From positions 1 to 32,516 of the forward strand of contig CAYQBA010000029.1 in the NCBI GenBank assembly GCA_964415605.1: a stretch of 32,516 nt of DNA, written 5' to 3'. Source of the stretch: UCB3 sp964415605 (lineage in GTDB: Bacteria; Chloroflexota; Anaerolineae; Epilineales; Epilineaceae). Within the stretch, counting starts at the first letter, position 1. Each line of letters starts with the position of its first letter. The notes below the pieces were generated by a model that was given only the letters and a program-made list of their open reading frames with translations, was not told the DNA's origin and did not search any database. Positions 14,132-23,882 of this stretch are shown piece after piece. Made by a program: the position numbers and the translations under genes.

Positions 14132-16201
14132 TCACCCCAGCCGTCCGGCCAGACCGCTGGCCCGCTCGATGCGGCGTTCGATCGCCGCCCGGACCAGCGC
14201 CGCCGAGCCGAACACCGTCACCGAGCGCCGGGCGCGCGTGACGGCCGTGTAGAGCAGCTCGCGCGAGAGGATCGGCGAGTCGGCCTCCGGCAGCACCACC
14301 GCCACCGCGTCGAACTCCGACCCCTGCGCCTTGTGCACCGAGAGCGCGAAGGCCATCGCGTGGGCCGGGAGGCGTGCCGGCGCGAGGGCGCGGGCGCGCC
14401 CATCCGGGGCGGCGAACACCACCCGCCGCCGCCCCGGACGCGCCGGATCCGGCAGCACCAGGCCGATGTCGCCGTTGAACAGCATCACGTTGTAGTCGTT
14501 GCGCGTCACGATCACGGGCTGGCCGAGCGCCAGCCGCGCCGCGGGCGCCAGCAGCCCGGCGTCCTCGAGGAGCCGGGCGATCGCCGGGTTGAGCTGCTCC
14601 ACGCCGCCCGGGCCGCGCCGGTGCGCCGCGAGCACCCGGAAGCCGTCGAACGCCGCGAGACAGGCCAGCTCGGCGGCGGCGAAGCCCTCGTCGCCATCGC
14701 CGCCTTCGGCGCCGGCGTCCGCCCTCGGCGCGCGCCCCGCCGCGGCGGCCGCCGAAAGGGGCGCCAGACCCGCCACGGCCGCCAGGTAGGGTCGATAGCC
14801 GTCGACGACGCAGCGCGCCAGGGCCGGATCGACAACCGCCCGCCCCCGCGCCGCCGCCGAAGGCTCGACCAGCGTCACGTCGGGATGACGATCGCCCGTC
14901 AGGATCTCGAGCGCCGCGCCCGCGTCGCCCGCGTTGACGGCCCGGGCCAGCGCCCCGATGCCGCTCTCGGGCCCGAACCGGAAGCTGTGGGTCAGCTCGA
15001 CCACGCACCCGCGCAGCGCCGGGGCGGCGCACAGGTCGCCGAGCACCGCCCCCGCCTCCACCGACGAGAGCTGATCCTTGTCGCCGAGCAGGATCAGCCG
15101 CGCCGGCGGGCGCACGGCGTCGACCAGCCGGCGCATCAGCGCCACGTCGACCATCGACGCCTCGTCGACCAGGACGACGTCCTCGGCGAGCGGGTTGCCG
15201 GCATCGAAGCGGAAGCGCGTCGCGACGCCCGGCAGCGAGCCGAGCGTCCGGTGGATCGTCGCGGCGGCGTCCGGGATGGCCGTGCGCACCGCGTCGGCGA
15301 CGTCCAGCCCGGCCCTGGCGCGGCGGACCGCCTCGGTCAGCCGCGCGGCGGCCTTGCCGGTGGGGGCCACGAGCGCGACGCGCGGCGGCGGCACGCCCAG
15401 CGCCTGCGCCTGCTCGGCCAGGAGCGCCAGGATCTTCACCACCGTCGTGGTCTTGCCGGTGCCCGGGCCGCCCGTGACGACGCACAGTCGGCGCGTCACC
15501 GCGGCATCGGCGGCGGCTTGCTGGCCGGCGGCGCCGGGTGCTGAGACCACGTCGACCCGCCCGCCCGCATCGATGCCCGCGGCGGCATCGACCGGCGCAT
15601 CCCCACGCGCCCCGCCCGACCCGAACAGCCGCGCCAAGCCCTCCGCCAGGACCACCCGATCGACGTCCGCGGCGGTCCCGGCGGCGCGGTCCCTCAGCGC
15701 GGCGGCCAGGGCGCCCTCGTGGTCCCAGTAGCGGCGCAGGTAAAGGCGTCCCGCGCCGTCGAGCACGAGCGGGGCGGCGCCGCGCTCGCCCCCGTCGACC
15801 GCGACGCCGCGCGCACCGGCGACATCGTGCCCACTGGCGTTGCCGCGCTCACTGGCGACGCCGCGCCCACCGTCGCCGCCGGCGGCCAACCCGACCAACG
15901 GGCTGGTCTCGAGCGCTGCCCGCCACGCGGCGAGGTCCGGCCACGCGAGATCGCCCCGGGCCCGGCCGTCCGCATCCACCACCGGCAGCCCGTCGGGCCC
16001 GCCCGCCACCGGCCGCCCGGCCCAGCGCGCGAGGTCCAGGCACACATGTCCCTGCTGGACCGCGCGGCTGGCCAGGGCGGCGGCCAGGAGCACCTCCGGC
16101 CGCGCGTCGCCCGCCAGACGCGCCAGCGTCCGTGCGAAGTGCACGTCGAGCGGCGCCAGCACCTCCGCCTCGCGCAGCCAGTCGAGCTCGGGCCAGCTCA
16201 T
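14132..16201 (-). CDS. recD: Exodeoxyribonuclease V subunit alpha (RecD helicase)
   Basis: 689 residues from the ATG at 16201, which overlaps the recB stop by 4 nt. The Walker A box GGPGTGKT lies at 244-251, preceded by the RecD N-terminal domain (LDWLREAEVLAPLDVHFART, and QQGHVCLDLARW). Then come motif Ia (LVAPTGKAAARLTEAV), ATIHRTLG, Walker B (VVLVDEASMVD), motif III (LGDKDQLSSVEAGAVLGDL), the Gln-less ELTHSFRF and C-terminal motifs SVHKAQGSEFD and LLYTAVTRARRSVTVFG. It is the 5'-to-3' motor of RecBCD, used in double-strand-break repair and degradation of linear DNA. It is somewhat longer than the E. coli protein because of Gly/Ala-rich inserts (about 105-145 and 195-235), the first with internal degenerate repeats. 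Confidence 0.93.
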   Translation of the reverse strand: MSWPELDWLREAEVLAPLDVHFARTLARLAGDARPEVLLAAALASRAVQQGHVCLDLARWAGRPVAGGPDGLPVVDADGRARGDLAWPDLAAWRAALETSPLVGLAAGGDGGRGVASERGNASGHDVAGARGVAVDGGERGAAPLVLDGAGRLYLRRYWDHEGALAAALRDRAAGTAADVDRVVLAEGLARLFGSGGARGDAPVDAAAGIDAGGRVDVVSAPGAAGQQAAADAAVTRRLCVVTGGPGTGKTTTVVKILALLAEQAQALGVPPPRVALVAPTGKAAARLTEAVRRARAGLDVADAVRTAIPDAAATIHRTLGSLPGVATRFRFDAGNPLAEDVVLVDEASMVDVALMRRLVDAVRPPARLILLGDKDQLSSVEAGAVLGDLCAAPALRGCVVELTHSFRFGPESGIGALARAVNAGDAGAALEILTGDRHPDVTLVEPSAAARGRAVVDPALARCVVDGYRPYLAAVAGLAPLSAAAAAGRAPRADAGAEGGDGDEGFAAAELACLAAFDGFRVLAAHRRGPGGVEQLNPAIARLLEDAGLLAPAARLALGQPVIVTRNDYNVMLFNGDIGLVLPDPARPGRRRVVFAAPDGRARALAPARLPAHAMAFALSVHKAQGSEFDAVAVVLPEADSPILSRELLYTAVTRARRSVTVFGSAALVRAAIERRIERASGLAGRLG

Positions 16202-19200
16202 CGCGCCGCCCCGCGCCCGCCGCCGTGCGCCGGGTCGTCGAACAGGCCCGACAGCCGTTCGACCAGCGCCTCGGGCGGCCGATCGAAGAACACCCCGCGG
16301 CGCGGGCCGAGGGAGGGGTGCATCCCGCGGACGAAGAGGTACAGCACGCCCCCGAAGTCGCGCCCGTAGTCCCACCCCGCCCCCAGCCGCTGCCCGAGGA
16401 AGCGGTGCAGCGCGACGGTGTACAGGTGGTACTGCAGCACGTAGTGGTGGCGCAGCATCGCCCCGGCCAGCCGGTCCGGGGCGTAGTGGTCGTAGGTCGG
16501 GCCGAGCCGGTTGGACTTGTAGTCCACCAGGTACCACCGGCCGGCGTGCCGGAACGCCAGGTCCACGTAGCCGCGCAGGAAGCCCGCCAGCGCCGGGAAG
16601 CCGAGATCCCGCACCCGGTCCGCGTAGCCGGCGGGGAACCCCGGCCCGGCGCCGGCCGCCAGCGCCGCGGCCAGGCGGGCCGGGGTCACGCGCGCGGCGG
16701 CCGGGTCCGCCGCGGCCGCGCGTCCCGACGGATCGCTCCCGGGCCTGCCGCCCGCCGGCCATTCGCCACGTGGCGCCACCGGGAACGTGAACTCCATCTC
16801 GGTGATGCGGTCGGCCTTCGGGATGGCCCGCAACGTCAGCCGGCGCACGCCGTCGACGAGCGGCGTGTCGAGCACGTCGCCCAACGCGGCCGCCACGATG
16901 TCCGCCCAGGGCTCCGCGTCGAGCCCATGCCGGGGGAGCGCGCGCACGACCGCTTCCCGCAGCTTCGGGGCGGCGACCGTGGCGAAGTCGATCTGCTCGA
17001 GCACCGCGTGGATCACGTTGCCCGCGGACGCGCCGGCGGGCAGGGCGTCGAGCGGGACGGTGTCGGCGCCGGCGGCCGGGCCGCCCCGGGGAAGGGGGCC
17101 GGCCGCTGCGCCATCGGCCGCGGGGCCCGTGGCGCGGGCGATCCGCGGTGCACCCGGGCGGTCGAGACCACCCGCCGCGCCGCCGCTGCCGTCGTCGTCG
17201 ACCTCCGCCGCCGCATCGTGATCCCGCCCGCTCTCGTCGGCAGTCTCCGGTGCGGCATCCGCCGGCGCCGGAGCCGCCGCTCCCGCCGCCTCGTCGGCGT
17301 GCGCGAGGCTGCTGAAGCTGGCGGCGCGCCAATGCCGGTCGATGCGCCCGCCGAACGCCCGGCCACCGACGCCCGCGGCCGCGTCGAGCGGAGGGACCCA
17401 CGCCTCACCGGCCTCGAAGGGCAGCGGCGCCACGGCGACGGCGCCCCCGGCCGCAGCGACGATGCCGTCGCGCAAGCCGCGTGCCAGCGTGTCGTCGTCG
17501 ACGAGGTCGCCCGCGGCGCGGGCGGCGACCCGGTCCAGCACCGCGTCGGACACGGCCGCGGGGCCGGCGTCGGCCGGGATCGCACCGTCGCTCCTCGGCT
17601 CGCCATCGCCCCCCGCGCCGTCCTCCGCCCCGGCGTACAGCAGGTACGCCAGCGCGGACCGCTCGGCCCCGTTGAAGGGGCCCCAGACCACGCTGCAGCG
17701 GTGCAGCGCGCGCGTCACGGCCACGTACAAGAGGCGCAAGTCCTCCGCGAACGCCTCGCGCTCGGCCTGGGCCCGCGCGTCGGGGTCGTCGGCGAGCAGC
17801 GACAGCGTGTAGGCATGGCCGGCACGGGGATCGTGGTAAAGCCACCAGCCCCGGCTCTTGGGCTTGCGGTCGGGCTTGGCCGGCTTGCCGTCGGACCTGG
17901 CCGGCCTGCTGCCGGACCACAGGAAGGGGCAGTAGACGATCGGGTACTCGAGGCCCTTGGCCCGGTGGACGGTGACGATCCGGACCGCCCGCGCGTCGCT
18001 CTCCAGGCGCAGCAGGGCCGCCTCGCTGACGGGCTCCGACCGCGCGGTCGGGTCGTGCCGCACGCGGCCGAACCAGCGGGCCAGCGCCAGCATTCCCAGG
18101 CGGCCGCCGCCGGCCGTGTGGAGCAACTCGCCGAGGTGCAGGACGTTGGTCATGCGGCGCTCGCCGTCCGGCAGCGCCAGCAGCCGGGCCGCGACGCCCT
18201 CGTCGTCGAGCAGGCGGCGGAAGGCCTGGATGAAGCCGTGGTCGCGCCAGAGATCGTGCCAGGCCTGGAACCGCCCGGCCCGCGCGTCCCATGCCGCCTC
18301 GTCGGCCTGCAGGCGCAGCAGCTCCACCGCGTCGCAGCCGAGGAGCGCGGTCGCCAGCGCCGAGCGCACCGCGCCGCCGTCGGTCGGGTCCACCATCGCC
18401 GCGACGACCTGTTCCAGCTCCGCCGCGTCCACCGTGTCCAGCACGCTGGACTCGCTGTGCAGCACGCTGGGGATGCGCAGCCGGCGCAGCGCCGCCTGCA
18501 TCCGGGCGGCCTGATCGTTGGTCCGGACCAGCACGGCGATGTCGCCGGGGGCGATCGGGCGGGCGGGGCCGGGCGCCGCCGCGCGCGGGTCGACCTCGCG
18601 GAGCGTGACGCCCGCGTCGAGCTGCCGCCGGATCTCGCCGGCGACCAGCCGCGGCAGCTCGTGGTTGGCGGTGTCGGCCGTGATGCGGTCACCTTTCCCC
18701 ACCGGGATGCCGCCGTCGCGCCGCACGACGAGCAGCTCGAGGGGGGCGGTGCGGCGCGGCGGCCCTGCCAGCCGATCGATCGCACCGTCCCTCGGCTTGA
18801 CGGGATGGAAGCCGATCGCGTCGAACACGAACGGCCGCGGCACCCGCGCCGCGTCGAACAAGCCGTTGACGGCCGCGACGAGGCCGGGGTCGGACCGGTA
18901 GTTGCGGTCCAGCGTCCAGCGGTGCGCGGCCGGGGTGGCCCGGGCTGCGTTCAGGTAGGCGAACACGTCGGCGCCGCGGAAGGCGTAGATCGCCTGCTTG
19001 GGATCGCCGATGAGGAACAGCGCCACCGCGTCGCCGGCGGCCGCCGCCGCGCGGCCGGCCCGGCCCCCGGCCCCCGCCGCTCCGTAGATCCGCTGGAAGA
19101 TCCGGTACTGGATGGGATCGGTGTCCTGGAACTCGTCGATGAGCGCCGCCGGGAAGCGCGCCCGGAGCTGAGCGGCCAGGTGCTCGGCGGACCGGCCGGC

Positions 19201-20262
19201 CGCGGGGTCGAGCGCCCGGTCCAGCCGCGTCAACAGGTCGCCGTAGCCCAGGGCGTTGGCGCGGGCCTTGCGCTCCGCCAGCGCGGCGGCGACCGCGTCG
19301 ACGGCCCGGCGCTGGAAGCCGACGACGGCGGCGTCGAGCGCCGGCAGGAGCTCGGCATGCGCCGCGGCGAATGCCTGGCAGGCGTCGAAGAACGCGTGCG
19401 ACGGGGGGGCATGGCCCTTGTTGGTCCTTTCGGCCAGGCCGTCGTTCGTGAGCCGGTGCAGTTCCTCGAACCGGCCGAGCGCGAGCGGGTCGTCCGTCGC
19501 GAAGATCCCGTCCAGCTCCGGGAGCCATTGGCCGCGGATCGTCGCCGCCTTGTAGGAGCCGCGGTTCAGCCCTGGGACGTCGCACAGCAGCGTCTCGATC
19601 TCCGCCCGACCGGCCGCCCACGCGGCCGCCGCCCGGTCGAACGCGGCCCGGCACGGCCGGGCGGCCGCGTCGATCGCCGCCCGATCCACCGCGTCCCCGC
19701 CGGGCGTCTCGGCGAGATCCGGCAGCACGCGGATCCCCGGCGTGCGCGCCGCGACCGCCGCGAGCGTGAGCACGCGCTCGACGTCGACCGCGCGCGCCGC
19801 CAGGTGCCGGACCAGCGCCTCGGGCGCCTCGTGCGTGGCCCGCACCCAGAGATCGCTCGCGATCTCGCGCAAGAGCGGCTGCTCGTCGGTCAGCAGGACC
19901 GTCTCGAACGGCACCCCGCTGTCGAACGCGTGGTCTCGCAGCACCCGCTGGCAGAAGCCGTGGATGGTGTGGATCGCCGCCGTGTCGATCTCGCGCAGCG
20001 CCGCCCGGAGGCGCTCCACGGCTGCGGGCTCCACGTCCTCCCGCCGCAGCGCCTCGCCCACCCGCGCCCGGATGCGCTCGCGCAGCTCGGCGGTGGCGGC
20101 GTGCGTGAATGTGACCACGGCGATCTGGTCGACGCCGAGGCCGCGATCGACGAGCAGGCGTTCGTAGAGCGCGGCGATGCTGTACGTCTTGCCGGTGCCG
20201 GCGCTGGCCTCGATGAGGTGCGTGCCGTGCAAGGGGAGCGTGGCGAGGTCGAGCCGGTTCAC
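16198..20262 (-). CDS. recB: Exodeoxyribonuclease V subunit beta (RecB helicase-nuclease)
   Basis: 1354 residues. UvrD-type helicase motifs are seen in order: IEASAGTGKTYSIAALYERL (Walker A), VVTFTHAATAELRERI, IHTIHGFCQRVL, ALIDEFQDTDPIQYRIFQ (Walker B), FLIGDPKQAIYAFRGADVF, DRNYRSDPGLVAAVN, VRIVTVHRAKGLEYPIVYCP and LLYVAVTRALHRCSVVWG. The C-terminal nuclease domain has GYVDLAFRHAGRWYLVDYKS at about 1230-1250, then YVLQYHLYTVALHRFL, i.e. the Asp...Asp-Tyr-Lys catalytic set and the QxxxY motif. It is longer than the E. coli protein (1180), mainly from a low-complexity acidic/Ala-Gly linker joining helicase and nuclease (about 975-1085). It overlaps both neighbours by 4 nt (ATGA), so RecC, RecB and RecD are made in sequence from one message. 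Confidence 0.95.
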   Translation of the reverse strand: MNRLDLATLPLHGTHLIEASAGTGKTYSIAALYERLLVDRGLGVDQIAVVTFTHAATAELRERIRARVGEALRREDVEPAAVERLRAALREIDTAAIHTIHGFCQRVLRDHAFDSGVPFETVLLTDEQPLLREIASDLWVRATHEAPEALVRHLAARAVDVERVLTLAAVAARTPGIRVLPDLAETPGGDAVDRAAIDAAARPCRAAFDRAAAAWAAGRAEIETLLCDVPGLNRGSYKAATIRGQWLPELDGIFATDDPLALGRFEELHRLTNDGLAERTNKGHAPPSHAFFDACQAFAAAHAELLPALDAAVVGFQRRAVDAVAAALAERKARANALGYGDLLTRLDRALDPAAGRSAEHLAAQLRARFPAALIDEFQDTDPIQYRIFQRIYGAAGAGGRAGRAAAAAGDAVALFLIGDPKQAIYAFRGADVFAYLNAARATPAAHRWTLDRNYRSDPGLVAAVNGLFDAARVPRPFVFDAIGFHPVKPRDGAIDRLAGPPRRTAPLELLVVRRDGGIPVGKGDRITADTANHELPRLVAGEIRRQLDAGVTLREVDPRAAAPGPARPIAPGDIAVLVRTNDQAARMQAALRRLRIPSVLHSESSVLDTVDAAELEQVVAAMVDPTDGGAVRSALATALLGCDAVELLRLQADEAAWDARAGRFQAWHDLWRDHGFIQAFRRLLDDEGVAARLLALPDGERRMTNVLHLGELLHTAGGGRLGMLALARWFGRVRHDPTARSEPVSEAALLRLESDARAVRIVTVHRAKGLEYPIVYCPFLWSGSRPARSDGKPAKPDRKPKSRGWWLYHDPRAGHAYTLSLLADDPDARAQAEREAFAEDLRLLYVAVTRALHRCSVVWGPFNGAERSALAYLLYAGAEDGAGGDGEPRSDGAIPADAGPAAVSDAVLDRVAARAAGDLVDDDTLARGLRDGIVAAAGGAVAVAPLPFEAGEAWVPPLDAAAGVGGRAFGGRIDRHWRAASFSSLAHADEAAGAAAPAPADAAPETADESGRDHDAAAEVDDDGSGGAAGGLDRPGAPRIARATGPAADGAAAGPLPRGGPAAGADTVPLDALPAGASAGNVIHAVLEQIDFATVAAPKLREAVVRALPRHGLDAEPWADIVAAALGDVLDTPLVDGVRRLTLRAIPKADRITEMEFTFPVAPRGEWPAGGRPGSDPSGRAAAADPAAARVTPARLAAALAAGAGPGFPAGYADRVRDLGFPALAGFLRGYVDLAFRHAGRWYLVDYKSNRLGPTYDHYAPDRLAGAMLRHHYVLQYHLYTVALHRFLGQRLGAGWDYGRDFGGVLYLFVRGMHPSLGPRRGVFFDRPPEALVERLSGLFDDPAHGGGRGAAR

Positions 20263-23200
20263 GCCGCGTCCTCGTCATCCCCCGCGCCCGCCACCACGTC
20301 CCGATGCCGCAGGAGGGGCCCGTACACCTCGCGCGCCAGCGTCTCGAACGTCGGCACGGTGCCATCGCCCACCCCCGCCGCCCGCCGGTCGACCTCGCCG
20401 AGGTCGGCGTCCCCGTAAACGAGGGCGACTTCGCGGTCATCGAGGTCGCCGTAGCCACGCCGCCAACCCCAGCCCGTCGCGGCGCGGAACGCCTTCCGGG
20501 CCGCGGCGTGGGCCTCGGCGTCGGCCTTTCCGGCGGCCAGCGCCCCGGCGAAGGCGCGCGATGCCTGCTCGAACAGCGGCACTGGCACGCGCTGGCCGAG
20601 GCGGTAGAGATCGACGAGCCCGGCCAGGTGCCGGGCGGCATCCGGCACCGGCGTGAATCGGACGACGCTCACGCCCCCACCGCGGGCTGCCCGGCCCACG
20701 AGCACGCTCGTCGCGGGCAACGGGGGCTCCGGGGTGTCCGCGAGCGGTCCCGACCACGACCCCGGCCCTGGGGCGCCGCTCGCCGCGTGCGGTCTCGTCG
20801 CTGCCATCGACTGCGCCAGCGCGCACAAGGCCAGGTGGCGCACCCACAGGTCCATCTCGATCCCCCGCCCGACCTTGGCGAAGCGCACCCACACCAGCCC
20901 GCGCGGCCACACGTCGCGCAGCGTCCCCACCACCCGCCCGGCCGGGCCGGCGGCGAGGTCGACGTGGACCGGCGCGCGCGCCGCGTCCGCCTGCCACGCC
21001 GCGGCCGCGCGGGCCATCGCCGCCAGGGTGGCCGAGAAGTCGGCGAACGCGCAGTCGCCGGGCGTGCCCGGCATCAGCAGGCCGGCCGCGCGGACGGCAT
21101 CGGCGACGTCGGCCGGCGCCGTGCCGGCCAGCACCCAAGGCAGCCAGCGCTCGGCGACGGCGCGGCGCCAGGCATCGTCCACGGCCAACGGCTCGCGATC
21201 CGACAGGAGATCGTCGTCGCGCGCGCGCCAGACCCCGAGGCGGCGCCGGACCAGCGTGGCGGCCGGGTTGCGGGCGAAGCGGGCGAGGGCGTCGAGGTTC
21301 ACCGCGGCGGTGTCGTCGTCCGCGGGCGGGAGGGGGCCGGGCACGAACGGCGGCGGTGCGTGGCGGGGGCTCGCCAGCGCCCGCGCGCCGGCGGCGAACC
21401 GCTCGCTGTAGCTGAACAGGCGGCCGGCCGGGTCCGCCGTGAAGTACGCGGTGCTGAACGGCTGGCTCGGGTGCCACACCACGTAGTGGTCGCGCGCGCC
21501 CGCGGCGGCGGTCTCGATCACCTCCAACAGCTCGGTGACGGCCACCGACGGGGCGCGGCGGCGGCCGTCACGAAGGTCCTGCGCGGTGCACGTGATGACC
21601 AGGCCGTCGCGCGCGGCCAGGATGGCCTCCAGGAACATGTGCCGATCGTCGTCGCGCGTCGACCGGTCCCCGATCCGCGGCTGCGCGGTCAGGAGGTCGA
21701 AGCCCGGCCGCCGGGTGAGCCGCGGGAAGGCGCCGTCGTTCATGCCGAGGAGCGCCACCACCCGGAACGGGATGCTGCGCATCGGCAAGAGCGCGCAGAA
21801 CGTCACGCCCCCGCCGAGGAAGCCGTGGGGCGGTGCGTCGGCGCCGAGGTTGGCCAGCACGAGGTCCCACGCCACCGAGAGGTCGACCTGGCCGGTGAAC
21901 CCGCTCGCCTCGGCCTGGGTCGCCAGCCGGTCGAGCGCGTCGCGCACGAGCTGGTGCTGCCAGGCGTTGCGCGGGCCGCGGTGCACCATTCGGGCGAGGC
22001 CGTCGCCGACGACCGCGCGCCAGTCGCCGAGGGTCCGCGGCCGGCCGGCCAGCGCGCGCAGGTCGAAGACGGCGGCGCAGGCATCCGCGAGGCGCCCGAG
22101 CAGGTCGGCGCCGCCGCCCTCGATGTCGTCGAAGGGCAGGACGCCGCGGTACAGCGTTCGATCGGCGCCCGGCATGGCGTAGCCCAGGAAGAGGCGGTCC
22201 AGGCCGAACCGCCAGGTGTTCTCGGCCAGGGCCGGCTGCCCGGCGGCGGCGCGATCCTCGGCGTCGACGGCCCAGCGGATGCCGGCGCCGTCCACCCAAC
22301 GCCGCACGTCGTCGAGCTGGTCGGCGGCGATGCCGAACCGCTGGCGCACGAGGTCGACGGCCAGGAGGTCGAGCATGGCCGTGGCGGTCAGGCGTCCCTG
22401 GACGGTCGCCACCGCCGCGCTCATGGCCCCGACGACCTCGAATGCCTGGCCGGGGGCGCGGTCGGCGATGCGGTACGGGATGTAGCCCCGGTCGTGCGGC
22501 GCGACGCCGAACACGGCCTCGACGTACGGCGCGTACGCGTCGATGTCGGGCGCCATGACGGCGACGTCATGGGGCTGGATGTCGGGGTGGCGCTCGAAGA
22601 TGTCCAGGAGCTGGTCGCGCAGGACCTCGACCTCGCGCATCGGCCCGTGGCAGGCGTGGACGGTGATCGAGCGGTCGGCGGGGTCGACGGCGGCGGGCGC
22701 GATCGCGAGGTCGGTAGGGGCGACGGAGGAGCCGGCGGGGTCGGGGGTGACCGTGACGGTCGCCACCGGGATGTCGGCGGGATCGTCGCTGGACGTGTCG
22801 GTGGCCGCGTCACTCGGATCGCCAGGCCGCGCCCGATTGGCCGCGATGTCCGCCTGCACGGAGGCGAGGAGCGTGCGCGGCGGGCGCGGGCCGGGTGCGG
22901 AGGATGCGGTCGACGCGGCATCGAGGTTGACCACGCGGGCGTCGCCCGTGGCCAGGAGCAAGGCGTCGAACTCGCGCGCGACGCGGCCGCACGACGCGAC
23001 GAGCGGGTGCTGCGCGGCCGGGTCGAGGATCGCGTCGAGGGCGTCCGGGCCCGCGCCGTCGTCGGCGGCGGCCCGGACCGCCGCGCCCCCGTCGGCCACC
23101 GCCGGGGCGGCGGCGGGGGCGGGGGGGGGGGCGGAGAGGTGGTCGTCCACCAACCCCCCGCGCGCGGCGGACCCGTCGCGGGAGAGCCGGGGCAGGGTGG

Positions 23201-23876
23201 TGATGCCGAACAAGCTGACCCGCGCCGGGAAGTCGGCCCGCTCGAGCGCGGCGCGGTCGACCCGGGCGGCGAAGGCGTCGACGCAGGCGGCCATGTGGGT
23301 GGCGCCGGGTGCGGGTAGGCCGTCGTCCTGACGGGCGACGCCGCCCGTCAGGCGCCGCGTGACGGCCCGCCACAGGGCCGGCTGCCAGGCGTCGTCCGGG
23401 CCGACGCCGGCGTCCTCGCCGGCGTCCCAGGCGCGGACGAGGTCCGGCCGGTACACCACGTAGTCGTCGAAGGCCCGGGCGACGCGCTGGGCGAGCTGCA
23501 TGCGCTTGACGCCGCGCGGATCGTCGGCGACGTAGCGGGCGAGCGGCGCGAAGGGCGGGGCGGCGAGGTGGGCGTCGAGCTCGGCGGCGACGGGCCAGAC
23601 GAGCTGGCGGTCGTCGAAGGCGAGCACGTCGCGGTGGGCGCTGGGCCCGAGCACGGCCTTCAGCGCCCGCAGCACGACGTTGCGCGGGAAGGGGAACGCG
23701 GGGTTGGCCCAGATGCCGAGGCGCAGCGAGAGCTGCTGCGCCAGCCAGCGCTCCATGCCGAGGCTCTGCACGACGATGATCTCGGCCCGCACCGGGTCGG
23801 CGTGGGCGGGGGTGCGGACGAGGTCGGCCAGGGCGCCGAGGAGCAGCTCGGCGCGCTGGCTGCGGTGGATGATCAC
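20259..23876 (-). CDS. recC: Exodeoxyribonuclease V subunit gamma (RecC)
   Basis: 1205 residues from a GTG at 23876. Typical RecC blocks are visible: N-terminal IHRSQRAELLLGALADLV, IIVVQSLGMERWLAQQLSLR, IWANPAFPFPRNVV; mid-protein HPDIQPHDVAVMAPDIDAYA, RGYIPYRIADR, MRSIPFRVVALLGMNDGAFP and GFDLLTAQPRIGDRSTRDDD; C-terminal PADVADAVRAAGLLMPGTPG. RecC carries inactive helicase folds, splits the duplex and recognises Chi. The E. coli protein is 1122 residues; the extra length here comes mainly from Pro/Ala- and Asp-rich inserts around residues 245-275 and 330-400. A C11 tract (coding strand) lies in the first insert. First gene of recC-recB-recD, probably with its own leaderless promoter. Confidence 0.93.
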   Translation of the reverse strand: MIIHRSQRAELLLGALADLVRTPAHADPVRAEIIVVQSLGMERWLAQQLSLRLGIWANPAFPFPRNVVLRALKAVLGPSAHRDVLAFDDRQLVWPVAAELDAHLAAPPFAPLARYVADDPRGVKRMQLAQRVARAFDDYVVYRPDLVRAWDAGEDAGVGPDDAWQPALWRAVTRRLTGGVARQDDGLPAPGATHMAACVDAFAARVDRAALERADFPARVSLFGITTLPRLSRDGSAARGGLVDDHLSAPPPAPAAAPAVADGGAAVRAAADDGAGPDALDAILDPAAQHPLVASCGRVAREFDALLLATGDARVVNLDAASTASSAPGPRPPRTLLASVQADIAANRARPGDPSDAATDTSSDDPADIPVATVTVTPDPAGSSVAPTDLAIAPAAVDPADRSITVHACHGPMREVEVLRDQLLDIFERHPDIQPHDVAVMAPDIDAYAPYVEAVFGVAPHDRGYIPYRIADRAPGQAFEVVGAMSAAVATVQGRLTATAMLDLLAVDLVRQRFGIAADQLDDVRRWVDGAGIRWAVDAEDRAAAGQPALAENTWRFGLDRLFLGYAMPGADRTLYRGVLPFDDIEGGGADLLGRLADACAAVFDLRALAGRPRTLGDWRAVVGDGLARMVHRGPRNAWQHQLVRDALDRLATQAEASGFTGQVDLSVAWDLVLANLGADAPPHGFLGGGVTFCALLPMRSIPFRVVALLGMNDGAFPRLTRRPGFDLLTAQPRIGDRSTRDDDRHMFLEAILAARDGLVITCTAQDLRDGRRRAPSVAVTELLEVIETAAAGARDHYVVWHPSQPFSTAYFTADPAGRLFSYSERFAAGARALASPRHAPPPFVPGPLPPADDDTAAVNLDALARFARNPAATLVRRRLGVWRARDDDLLSDREPLAVDDAWRRAVAERWLPWVLAGTAPADVADAVRAAGLLMPGTPGDCAFADFSATLAAMARAAAAWQADAARAPVHVDLAAGPAGRVVGTLRDVWPRGLVWVRFAKVGRGIEMDLWVRHLALCALAQSMAATRPHAASGAPGPGSWSGPLADTPEPPLPATSVLVGRAARGGGVSVVRFTPVPDAARHLAGLVDLYRLGQRVPVPLFEQASRAFAGALAAGKADAEAHAAARKAFRAATGWGWRRGYGDLDDREVALVYGDADLGEVDRRAAGVGDGTVPTFETLAREVYGPLLRHRDVVAGAGDDEDAA
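23121..23131 (+). repeat. G11 homopolymer inside recC
   Basis: Eleven consecutive G on the plus strand (C11 in the recC coding strand), encoding Ala-Pro-Pro-Pro in a Pro/Ala-rich insert. As written the frame is intact. Confidence 0.85.
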
Positions 23877-23882
23877 GGGGGT

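Noticed and set aside
14132..17401. A 1089-codon version of RecD extending far upstream of 16201
   Set aside because: The extra 400 residues are out-of-frame readthrough of the recB gene. The ATG at 16201 overlaps the recB stop and begins the RecD homology.
15538..20418. A 1626-codon open frame on the plus strand
   Set aside because: It lies antisense to recB and recD. Its Arg/Pro/Gly-rich translation without any motif is the usual GC-rich shadow of a real gene.
20304..23318. A 1004-codon open frame on the plus strand
   Set aside because: Antisense to recC; Arg/Gly/Val-rich composition and no recognisable domain.
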